Source of the DNA: Actinomycetota bacterium
GTDB taxonomy: Bacteria > Actinomycetota > Actinomycetes > Streptosporangiales > Streptosporangiaceae
Length of the DNA: 5,637 nucleotides
Assembly (NCBI GenBank): GCA_003161205.1
Contig: PMOU01000100.1
Location: 1-5,637, forward strand
Reading direction: 5' to 3'
A program made the position numbers and the translations under genes. Numbering within the stretch: position 1 is the stretch's first letter; each line of letters begins with the position of its first letter. The notes below the pieces were generated by a model. It ran no database searches. It was not told the origin of the DNA and saw only the letters and a program-made list of their open reading frames with translations. Positions 1 to 5,578 of this stretch are shown here, piece after piece.

Positions 1-533
1 TGGCTGCCCGCGATGTCACCGATCGTCGCCCAGGTAGCGACCCAGGCGCACGCGCCGATCAGGTTGTACAGGCTGAACGTGACCCAGCGCATCTGGGTGA
101 TACCCGCGATGATGCCATTGGCCTCACGCAGGCCCACGATGTACCGGGCGATAACCACGAAGATGCCGCCGTAGCGGGCCTCGACCGCCTCGGCCCGGTC
201 CAGGTGGTGCGGCTTGAGGAGGATGTACTTGCCGTAGCGCAAGATCAGCTCGCGTCCGGCGTACTTGCCGATGAGGTAGCCGATCTCGGCGCCGGCGGCG
301 GCGGCGATGACCGAGACGATGCCGACTCCGACGATGTTCAGGCCCGCCCGGCCCGAGCCGGCGAAGATGGCGCCGGCGATCATCGCGAGCTCGCCGGGTA
401 TCACCGGCACGCCGATGTTCTCGAGGAGCAGCAGCAGGGCAATCGCCCAGTAACCGTAATGATCGAGCGGGCCGGCTACCGAGTTGAGGAAGCCAGGCAG
501 CGGCGCAGGGCCGCCGCTCGCGAGAATGCGCAT
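1..533 (-). CDS. DedA-family membrane protein, 3' end cut off by the window
   Basis: This is an integral membrane protein of the DedA/SNARE-associated (VTT) superfamily, whose members act in membrane lipid (undecaprenyl-phosphate or phospholipid) translocation and proton-motive-force homeostasis. The visible 177 residues show a short N-terminus, a hydrophobic stretch at about 28-37 leading into E38-N-I-G-V-P-V-I-P-G-E48, a Gly/Ala-rich hydrophobic segment at 66-89, a polar loop, and the arginine motif R130-Y-I-V-G-L-R136 followed by NGIIAG. The acidic residue E38 and the two arginines correspond to residues known to be essential in E. coli DedA proteins. A proline usual between the two arginines is V133 here. 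I chose ATG at 533; TTG at 539 and CTG at 548 are in frame, and a TGA at 561-563 blocks any longer form. No strong ribosome site is visible. The gene starts 31 bases after the ribonuclease D stop on the same strand, so co-transcription is likely. The C-terminus lies beyond position 1. The family is certain; the lipid substrate is unknown. Confidence 0.93.
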   Translation of the reverse strand, partial: MRILASGGPAPLPGFLNSVAGPLDHYGYWAIALLLLLENIGVPVIPGELAMIAGAIFAGSGRAGLNIVGVGIVSVIAAAAGAEIGYLIGKYAGRELILRYGKYILLKPHHLDRAEAVEARYGGIFVVIARYIVGLREANGIIAGITQMRWVTFSLYNLIGACAWVATWATIGDIAGS

Positions 534-564
534 GCTCAACTGTCCCAGCCACCCGTCCTGTCAC

Positions 565-1935
565 TTACTCCGGGCTGCTATCTACCGGGTCGCTGTCCTC
601 GGCGTTGCTGTCTGCAGGGGGGCTGTCTCCGGCTTTGCTGTCTCCGGTGCGGAGGGCCTGGGCGAGGGATTCCGCGGTGAGGTCGATCTGCCAGGGCCTG
701 GCCCCGTACCCGGCCAGCGCGTGTGCCACGGTCTGCTCGTCGTATGGCTGCGGGGGATCCCAGCTGAGCCGGCGCACCGCGTCCGGAGGTATCAGGTTCT
801 CGATCGGCAGCCTGCTGTCTTCGGCGATGGCCGTCACGGCCGCGCGCGCCGCCGTCAGCCGCGCCGCGGCGGCGGGATCTCGCTCGGCCCAGCGATGCGC
901 GGGCGGCGGCCCGTTTGGTGCCGATCCGCCGGCCGCCTCGGGCAGCTCGCTGTCGGCGCTGGCCCGCGCCCGCCCGACCGCGGCCAGCCAGTCTCTTTCG
1001 TGCCGCCTGGCCTGACGGCCCGCGAACCCGCTGATCTTGGTCAGCTGCGGATGGTTGGCGGGCAGCGACCTGGCCGCCTCGACGATCGCCGTGTCAGGCA
1101 GGATGCGGCGCGGGGACAGGTCCGCGGCCTGGGCGATCTTGTCCCTGGCCAGCCAGAGCTCGCGTACGACCGCGAGCCCGCGCCGGGACTGTACCCGGTG
1201 GATTCCCGACGTCCGCCGCCACGGGTCGGCCCGTGGCGCGGCCGGGCTGGACGCGAGCACGGCCTCGAATTCCTGCCGGGCCCAGTCCGTCTTGCCCTGA
1301 GCGGCGAGTTCCGCGGCGAGGGCGTCCCGTAGCTCAACCAGCACCTCCACGTCGAGGGCCGCATAGCGCAGCAGTTCCTCACGCAGCGGCCGGGTCGACC
1401 AGTCGGCGGCCGAATGGCCTTTCTCCAGGTGGAAGCCGAGTATTTCTTCGACCAGCGTGCCGAGAGCCACTCGTGGGTAGCCGAGCAGGCGCCCGGCCAG
1501 CTCGGTATCGAAGAGCTTCCGCGGCTTGAAGCCGATTTCGGCCAGGCACGGCAGGTCCTGCGACGCCGCGTGCAGCACGGTCTCGGCATCGCCGACGGCG
1601 GCGTCAATGCCGGAAAGGTCGGGGCAGGCAATCGGATCGATGAGCATCGTGCCGGCCCCGGCCCGGCGCAGCTGGACCAGGTAGGCACGCTGGCCGTAGC
1701 GGTACCCCGAAGCCCGCTCGGCATCGACCGCGACCGGGCCCGTGCCGTTGGCTAGCCGGCGGGTGGCCTCGGCCAGGGCCGCGTCGGTCTCGATGACCGG
1801 CGGCATCCCGTCTCGAGGCTCGAGCAGCGGGATAGCCTCATGAGCACCCTCGGGCCCCTGGGCCTCCTCGGCTCCCTTGGCCTCAATGGGGTCCTCGCGT
1901 TCGCCCGAACCTCCGACGTCACTTCCTGCGCTCAC
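565..1935 (-). CDS. rnd: Ribonuclease D, DEDDy 3'-5' exonuclease with HRDC domain
   Basis: This 456-residue enzyme is predicted to remove nucleotides from RNA 3' ends, as in tRNA maturation and stable RNA turnover, in the cytoplasm. The exonuclease domain (about 45-215) has all DEDDy motifs: Exo I with D71 and E73 in VDAERASGYRYGQ, Exo II with D127 in HAASQDLPCL, and Exo III with Y191 and D195 in YAALDVEVL. An HRDC nucleic-acid-binding domain follows at about 243-325, then a C-terminal region (about 345-428) conserved in actinobacterial relatives as I remember them. The first 40 residues are acidic and low in complexity. The last 26 residues are an acidic pentapeptide repeat (see 576-650). 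The start is GTG at 1935, and its GTGA overlaps the DUF3000 stop, suggesting translational coupling. A later ATG (residue 44) would also keep the whole catalytic domain, but the overlap favours the GTG. Length fits the actinobacterial form, which is longer than E. coli RNase D because of its tails. Actual RNA substrates in this lineage are not known from sequence. Confidence 0.95.
   Translation of the reverse strand: MSAGSDVGGSGEREDPIEAKGAEEAQGPEGAHEAIPLLEPRDGMPPVIETDAALAEATRRLANGTGPVAVDAERASGYRYGQRAYLVQLRRAGAGTMLIDPIACPDLSGIDAAVGDAETVLHAASQDLPCLAEIGFKPRKLFDTELAGRLLGYPRVALGTLVEEILGFHLEKGHSAADWSTRPLREELLRYAALDVEVLVELRDALAAELAAQGKTDWARQEFEAVLASSPAAPRADPWRRTSGIHRVQSRRGLAVVRELWLARDKIAQAADLSPRRILPDTAIVEAARSLPANHPQLTKISGFAGRQARRHERDWLAAVGRARASADSELPEAAGGSAPNGPPPAHRWAERDPAAAARLTAARAAVTAIAEDSRLPIENLIPPDAVRRLSWDPPQPYDEQTVAHALAGYGARPWQIDLTAESLAQALRTGDSKAGDSPPADSNAEDSDPVDSSPE
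576..650 (-). repeat. Five tandem 15-bp units coding an acidic xDSxx pentapeptide repeat
   Basis: Five head-to-tail 15-bp units (576-590, 591-605, 606-620, 621-635, 636-650) share a core GCTGTC or GCTATC on the plus strand. Read on the minus strand in the ribonuclease D frame they give GDSKA, GDSPP, ADSNA, EDSDP and VDSSP at residues 431-455, with one last Glu before the stop. The Asp-Ser pair is kept in every unit while the other positions drift. The tail is probably disordered and lies outside the catalytic and HRDC domains. Confidence 0.85.
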
Positions 1936-2885
1936 CCCGGCTGTCGCAGCGCTCGTGTGCCCGGCGGTTCGAGTCCAGCTGCGGCCGACAGGCAGTCACA
2001 CCAGGCCGCGATGTGCCCGGACAGATCCAGTGTGTCGAGATCACCTGCGCCTGCGCCCGGACCGGCGGAACCCCAGGGCATGCCGGGGCCTGCCGGGGAC
2101 CAGGAGGCCCGCAATTCGAAGCCGGTCAGCGGAAGCTCGTCCCGCTTGGCACCGAAACCCTCGGTAATCACCCTGGTGACCGTCCCGCTCGGCACCGCGT
2201 AGCCGGGCACATGGGTGTCCAGGGCCTCGGAAAGCCAGCTCCAGCCCACCTCGCCGAGCAGCGGATCCGCCGCGATTTCCGGTTCCACTTCGGCACGGAT
2301 GTAGGCCACCAGCCGGAACGAGCCGTCCCAGCCCTGCTGGCCGTCCGGATCGTAGAGCAGCACCAGCCGTCCCCAGGCGACATCCGCGTCGTCCCGCTGG
2401 ACGGTAGCGGCGATGGCCGTGGCGTACGGGGCCAGTCGTTTCGGTGCCGGGACGTCCTCGAACTGCAGGTGCCGCTCGGCCTGGGCATCCCGGCCTGCCA
2501 TGAAGGCGGCGGCGGCGGCCGTGAACGTCACTTCCGCCACGGAGTCCGGCGTCCGGGGCGGCGAGTCCGGCACGCGGATCCGCGGACTAGGGACACGGGC
2601 GGGGGGTGACACCGGGGCGGCTGGGACCGCTGGGCTCGCAGCCTGGCTAGCCGCACTGGAGGGCTTGGGCTTCTTCGCGGGCGCCCGGGGCGTCCTCGGT
2701 TTTCTCGCCGGCGTCCCGGGAACGCCGATAGGTGTGGGAGGCACGTCCCGTGCCGTGCCGGCACCGCCGGCGGTCGCCGCGGGACCCGGCGCGGTCCTTG
2801 GGCGCTTGGGCGCCCGTGATCGCGTCGCGCGCCGATTCTCTGGCTCGTCTGCAGGCCTCATGGCCTGAGCGTACGTGTCTGTCAT
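1932..2885 (-). CDS. DUF3000 family protein with long basic Pro/Ala-rich N-terminal arm
   Basis: A 317-residue protein of unknown function. The C-terminal part (about 116-306) matches the actinobacterial DUF3000 family as I know it: KRLAPYATAIAA at 149-160, GRLVLLYDPDG at 172-182, FRLVAYIRAEVEPEIAADPLL at about 190-210, GWSWLSEAL at 214-222, PSGTVTR at 232-238, ELRASW at 257-262 and HIAAWCDCLSAAAGL at 291-305. No catalytic motif or membrane segment is visible. Family members are usually about 190-220 residues; the extra length here is residues 1-115, rich in Pro, Ala, Arg and Lys with histone-H1-like stretches such as KPRTPRAPAKKPKP. The ATG at 2885 has a modest GAGAAG six to ten bases upstream and a good promoter candidate. 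A second ATG at 2861 (M9) and GTG codons at 2540 and 2531, near the start of the core domain, are alternatives without a better ribosome site. The stop overlaps the ribonuclease D start, a pairing I recall from Streptomyces, so a shared role in RNA metabolism is possible but unproven. Confidence 0.9.
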   Translation of the reverse strand: MTDTYAQAMRPADEPENRRATRSRAPKRPRTAPGPAATAGGAGTARDVPPTPIGVPGTPARKPRTPRAPAKKPKPSSAASQAASPAVPAAPVSPPARVPSPRIRVPDSPPRTPDSVAEVTFTAAAAAFMAGRDAQAERHLQFEDVPAPKRLAPYATAIAATVQRDDADVAWGRLVLLYDPDGQQGWDGSFRLVAYIRAEVEPEIAADPLLGEVGWSWLSEALDTHVPGYAVPSGTVTRVITEGFGAKRDELPLTGFELRASWSPAGPGMPWGSAGPGAGAGDLDTLDLSGHIAAWCDCLSAAAGLEPPGTRALRQPG

Positions 2886-2905
2886 CCGCTTCTCACGCAG
2901 CGTCG

Positions 2906-2935
2906 CTTATATTCATGCTGAAACCGATGTTTCAT
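2906..2935 (-). promoter_or_regulatory. Candidate sigma-70-type promoter for DUF3000-rnd(-dedA)
   Basis: On the minus strand, ATGAAA (2935-2930) and TATAAG (2911-2906) are separated by 18 bases. These match the -35 and -10 consensus at 4/6 and 5/6 positions. Transcription would start near 2899, giving a leader of about 15 bases that includes GAGAAG before the DUF3000 ATG at 2885. The stretch is clearly AT-rich against a GC-rich background. Inferred from sequence only. Confidence 0.5.
2919..2934. promoter_or_regulatory. Inverted repeat TGAAAC-N4-GTTTCA, possible operator
   Basis: TGAAACCGATGTTTCA has perfect 6-bp arms around a 4-base CGAT centre. It covers most of the proposed -35 element and the adjacent part of the spacer of the DUF3000 promoter, a typical place for a repressor to bind. 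As RNA the hairpin would be weak and has no T-tract, so a protein-binding site is more likely than a terminator. The regulator is unknown. Confidence 0.4.
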
Positions 2936-2949
2936 GTTATTTGCCTGAC

Positions 2950-3189
2950 CTAATTTCGGCCTAGGGAGAGCGGAGATCTGTGCTGGCTGGGTAACGCGGC
3001 CCTGGACGCATCGCGGCGGGCCGTATCGTGCCCGGGAAGACCGATGACCAGAGCGTCGCCGCATGCCGTGCAGCCCCACTCCTGGCAGGCGCCGTCCGCC
3101 GCATCCGGGCAGCTGGCAGGCTCGGCGTGAAACTGCTCGAAGAGCCGCTCGTCGCCGCATTCGGTGCAGTACCTGCTCAGATACGTCAT
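2950..3189 (-). CDS. Small cysteine-rich putative zinc-ribbon protein, 79 aa
   Basis: I do not recognise a named family. The 79-residue product has six cysteines, all in the first 43 residues: C8-x2-C11, then C27 and C35, then C40-x2-C43. The two CxxC pairs (CTEC and CTAC, each followed by Gly) look like the knuckles of a zinc ribbon; C27 and C35 could add a second metal site or a disulfide. Residues 52-79 are basic, Ser/Arg-rich and probably disordered. There is no signal peptide or membrane segment. ATG at 3189 is chosen because GAGGAGG lies nine bases upstream, the clearest ribosome site in the window; the frame stays open upstream to 3351 but would run across the hemE promoter region. The gene is divergent from hemE and lies 64 bp upstream of DUF3000 on the same strand, so it may feed transcription into that operon. 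Metal binding is inferred from cysteine spacing only; a role as metal or redox sensor or as RNA- or protein-binding adaptor is open. Confidence 0.78.
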   Translation of the reverse strand: MTYLSRYCTECGDERLFEQFHAEPASCPDAADGACQEWGCTACGDALVIGLPGHDTARRDASRAALPSQHRSPLSLGRN

Positions 3190-3198
3190 CCTGGCGAA

Positions 3199-3205
3199 CC
3201 TCCTC
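3199..3205 (-). promoter_or_regulatory. Strong Shine-Dalgarno site of the cysteine-rich gene
   Basis: GAGGAGG on the minus strand ends nine bases before the ATG at 3189. It decides the start of the 79-residue gene over upstream in-frame codons. Confidence 0.8.
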
Positions 3206-3234
3206 GTTGCGGTGCACAAGAGACGAGCAAGGGA

Positions 3235-3263
3235 TTGAACGGGCTCGATGCCGATCGTGACAT
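3235..3263 (+). promoter_or_regulatory. Candidate hemE promoter in the 154-bp divergent gap
   Basis: TTGAAC (3235-3240) and TGACAT (3258-3263) are separated by exactly 17 bases, resembling an actinobacterial housekeeping promoter and predicting a start near 3270 and a leader of about 75 bases. A further TACCAT at 3313-3318 could serve as a -10 closer to the gene but has no matching -35. The region 3190-3343 must also hold the promoter of the opposite cysteine-rich gene, for which I see no clear match. Confidence 0.35.
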
Positions 3264-3282
3264 GCTCTCGTGCCGATTCGTG
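3249..3282. repeat. Imperfect direct repeat in the hemE upstream region
   Basis: TGCCGATCGTG (3249-3259) and TGCCGATTCGTG (3271-3282) differ by one inserted T and begin 22 bases apart, about two helical turns. The first copy overlaps the spacer and -10 of the candidate hemE promoter. This spacing suits a dimeric or tandem regulator, but no known binding motif is recognised. Confidence 0.4.
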
Positions 3283-3343
3283 GGATCTCAGACGGCGTGT
3301 CTCGCTGCGGCCTACCATCTGATGATGTGAGACGATCCCTGAC

Positions 3344-4399
3344 GTGAGCATGAGCCAGACGAAGTCCCCGTTCCTGCAGGCCTGCCGCAGAGAAGCGGTT
3401 CCCTACACTCCCGTCTGGTACATGCGGCAAGCGGGGCGGTCCCTGCCTGAGTATCTGAGGATCCGTGAGGGTATCTCGATGCTCGACTCCTGTACCCGTC
3501 CCGAACTGATCACCGAGATCACCCTGCAGCCGCTGCGCCGGTATGACGTGGACGCGGCCATCTTGTTCAGCGACATCGTGGTGCCGCTGCGCGCGGTGGG
3601 CATCGATGTCGACATCAAGGCCGGCGTCGGGCCGGTGATCGGCAGCCCGGTGCGGACCGCGGCGGACCTCACGCGGCTGCGCGCACTGGTTCCCGACGAC
3701 GTGCCGTATGTGACAGAAGCGATCCGCTCCCTGGTGACCGAGCTGGGCGAACGTCCGCTGATCGGCTTCGCGGGCGCGCCGTTCACGCTCGCGTCTTATC
3801 TGGTGGAGGGCGGGCCCTCCAAGAACCACGACAAGACGAAGGCGCTGATGTACGGGGACCCCGAGCTGTGGCACGCACTGCTCGGCCGGCTGACTGACAT
3901 CACGATCTCATTCCTCCAGATTCAGGTCGCGGCGGGTGCGTCCGCCATCCAGCTTTTTGATTCGTGGGTCGGCGCGGTCAGCCCGCAGGATTACCGGCAG
4001 GCGGTCCTGCCGCACACCAGCCGGATCTTCGCCGCGCTCGGGGAGAAGGGGGACGGGGAGGCGGGTGGGGTGCCGCGCATTCACTTCGGGGTGGGGACAG
4101 GTGAGCTGCTCGGGCTGATGGGGGAGGCCGGTGCCGACGTGGTCGGGGTCGACTGGCGCATCCCGCTCGATGAGGCCGTCCGGCGGGTGGAGCCCGGGAA
4201 GGCGCTGCAAGGCAACCTTGACCCGGCGATCCTGCTCGCGCCCTGGGAGGTCGTCAGGGAGCGAGCCATGGACGTGCTCGCGCGCGGGCGCGCTGCCGAG
4301 GGGCACGTGTTCAACCTGGGGCATGGCGTGCTGCCGGAAACCGATCCTGACGTGCTGGCCAGGCTCACCGATCTGGTTCACGCCGAATCGGTTCGCTAG
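3344..4399 (+). CDS. hemE: Uroporphyrinogen decarboxylase
   Basis: This cytoplasmic enzyme removes four carboxyl groups from the acetate side chains of uroporphyrinogen III to give coproporphyrinogen III. The 351-residue product has full family length and every signature: MRQAGR at 27-32 with substrate-binding R28 and R32, FSDI with the key D77, [16 protein letters not shown] at 142-157 with Y152, FDSWVG at 205-210 with S207, and [13 protein letters not shown] at 323-335 with H327. These line up with human UROD R37, R41, D86, Y164, S219 and H339 at constant offsets of 9 and then 12. GTG at 3344 and ATG at 3350 are both possible starts, differing by two residues; neither has a good ribosome site. 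The stop overlaps that of the convergent DUF4349 gene by four bases, leaving no room for a terminator between them. The downstream hemY start supports a haem cluster. Function is close to certain; only the exact start is open. Confidence 0.98.
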   Translation: MSMSQTKSPFLQACRREAVPYTPVWYMRQAGRSLPEYLRIREGISMLDSCTRPELITEITLQPLRRYDVDAAILFSDIVVPLRAVGIDVDIKAGVGPVIGSPVRTAADLTRLRALVPDDVPYVTEAIRSLVTELGERPLIGFAGAPFTLASYLVEGGPSKNHDKTKALMYGDPELWHALLGRLTDITISFLQIQVAAGASAIQLFDSWVGAVSPQDYRQAVLPHTSRIFAALGEKGDGEAGGVPRIHFGVGTGELLGLMGEAGADVVGVDWRIPLDEAVRRVEPGKALQGNLDPAILLAPWEVVRERAMDVLARGRAAEGHVFNLGHGVLPETDPDVLARLTDLVHAESVR

Positions 4400-5433
4400 T
4401 TCTCCGGCGAGGCGGGCCGGGCCGCGGGCCGGCGGCGAAGTATCCATCGCCTGCCCCGGTAGATCACGTAGACGGCGATGGCCAGGATCGCGATGAACGG
4501 TGCCAGCGCTCCTAGCAGGGCCAAAGTCCAGGACACCGCGATCCGCAGCGCGCGCCAGCCGGCGCCGAAGCCGCCGGCCAAGCTGGGCGGGGCCTTCGGC
4601 CGGTGGACAAGCGCCTTGGCCTTCGGGCCGAGAATGCTCAGCGTCAGGGTGGCGTAGCTGACCTCGTGGTCCAAGGCGCGCTGCTGGGCCTGCATGGCCT
4701 CCAGGCTGGATTCCTCCGCGTTGATCTGAGTCTGCACGCTAAGCAGATCGCTGACCGACCCCGCGTGCGTCAGCAGGGCGCGAAGCTGGACGATGGCCGC
4801 CTGATCCGAGGTGACCTGGCTGTTCACATCGGCCACCTGCTCGGTGACGTCCTGGGCCTGCTGCTGCAGCGACAGCTGCGTGCCGAGGCCGGCTGCGAGC
4901 TGGCTGAGCGTGGCCTGGTAAGCCGCGACGGGAATCTTGAGCTGCACGCTGGCGGTGGCCTCGGACGGATGATCCGGATCGGCCGAGGCGGTCTCGTCCG
5001 AGATGTAACCGCCCGCGCCCTCGGCGATCTGGGCCGCCTTGGCCACGGCCGAGCTGACATTGCCAGCTCGCACGGTCAGCTGCGCGGTGTAGATGATGTC
5101 GCTGGCTGGCGCCAGCTGGACGGTGGTGCCGATCCCGTTCTGCGGCTGGCTCGCCTCGCTTCCGGAGGCCGCGCCGGCCGCCGAGCGGCCCAATGCCGCG
5201 GGCGCGGACGCCGCCGGCTCGGGCGCGGCCTTGGCCGGCATGCCCGAGCTAACGGAGCCCGAGCCAGCGGAGTTGCCCGAGCTTGCGGAGCTGCTAGAGC
5301 TACCTGCCGAGCATCCCGCGAGGAAGAGCCCCCCGCCGAGTATGACGCTGCCGGCCATGAGGCCGGCGATGGCGCCGTGTCGTGTGCGCCCGGTCCGCGT
5401 GCTGCGGCGGGTCAAGCTCCGTGTGTTCCGCAT
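4396..5433 (-). CDS. DUF4349 lipoprotein with coiled coil and C-terminal membrane anchor
   Basis: A 345-residue cell-envelope protein of unknown function. Residues 1-20 are strongly basic, 21-40 are hydrophobic, and the lipobox LAGC places the lipidated cysteine at C41. A Ser/Gly-rich then Ala/Pro-rich linker (42-110) leads into the DUF4349 domain: [37 protein letters not shown] sequence begins at 111, LKIPVAAY lies at 165-172, a Gln-rich probable coiled coil spans about 185-258, and [13 protein letters not shown] at 258-270 ends the domain. One transmembrane segment follows at about 297-325 with a basic cytoplasmic tail. The protein would thus be tethered at both ends, leaving the middle outside the membrane. 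ATG at 5433 is the only sensible start, since an in-frame TGA at 5479-5481 lies upstream with no GTG or TTG between; no ribosome site is visible. DUF4349 genes recur beside haem genes in Streptomyces as I recall, but no biochemical link is known. The family assignment rests on pattern memory. Confidence 0.9.
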   Translation of the reverse strand: MRNTRSLTRRSTRTGRTRHGAIAGLMAGSVILGGGLFLAGCSAGSSSSSASSGNSAGSGSVSSGMPAKAAPEPAASAPAALGRSAAGAASGSEASQPQNGIGTTVQLAPASDIIYTAQLTVRAGNVSSAVAKAAQIAEGAGGYISDETASADPDHPSEATASVQLKIPVAAYQATLSQLAAGLGTQLSLQQQAQDVTEQVADVNSQVTSDQAAIVQLRALLTHAGSVSDLLSVQTQINAEESSLEAMQAQQRALDHEVSYATLTLSILGPKAKALVHRPKAPPSLAGGFGAGWRALRIAVSWTLALLGALAPFIAILAIAVYVIYRGRRWILRRRPAARPASPEN

Positions 5434-5578
5434 GCCGTTGTGACGCCCGGCGTGACCCGGGCGGTTCCGCCGCCACGGTCACGATCGCGCACCGGCCCGG
5501 CCCCGCCCAGGTCACGGGAAGATATCCGGGGGAGTCCGGCGTACGTCTCATGGGGCCGCATCTGCCAGGCTGGTAACC
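5434..5578. promoter_or_regulatory. Divergent DUF4349/hemY intergenic region with GTGAC motifs
   Basis: This 145-bp gap must carry both divergent promoters. It holds GTGACG (5440-5445), GTGACC (5452-5457) and two inverted copies GGTCAC (5477-5482, 5510-5515), which could be half-sites for a regulator. The short AT-rich GATATC at 5521-5526 is the best place for a -10 on either strand, but no convincing -35 accompanies it. An eight-codon open frame (ATG 5550, TAA 5574-5576) ends two bases before the hemY ATG. Confidence 0.4.

Noticed and set aside
484..1332. Plus-strand open frame of 282 codons opposite ribonuclease D
   Set aside because: Antisense to a clear DEDDy/HRDC gene, with Gly/Arg/Pro-rich composition and no domain or credible start.
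2919..2934. The inverted repeat upstream of DUF3000 as a terminator of the cysteine-rich gene
   Set aside because: A 6-bp stem with only two G-C pairs and no following T-run on the minus strand would be too weak to stop transcription.
3190..3351. N-terminal extension of the cysteine-rich protein up to position 3351
   Set aside because: The extension would cross the hemE promoter region and overlap the hemE start; the GAGGAGG at 3199-3205 points to the ATG at 3189.
2882..3874. Long minus-strand open frame of 330 codons running antisense to hemE
   Set aside because: It is a high-GC shadow frame: Arg/His-rich composition, no recognisable domain, overlap with the cysteine-rich gene and hemE, and no ribosome site.
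4416..4433. GC-rich inverted repeat GCCGG-N8-CCGGC near the end of DUF4349 as a terminator
   Set aside because: It lies inside the coding sequence of the basic C-terminal tail, has only 5-bp arms and no T-tract, and such palindromes are common in DNA of this GC content.
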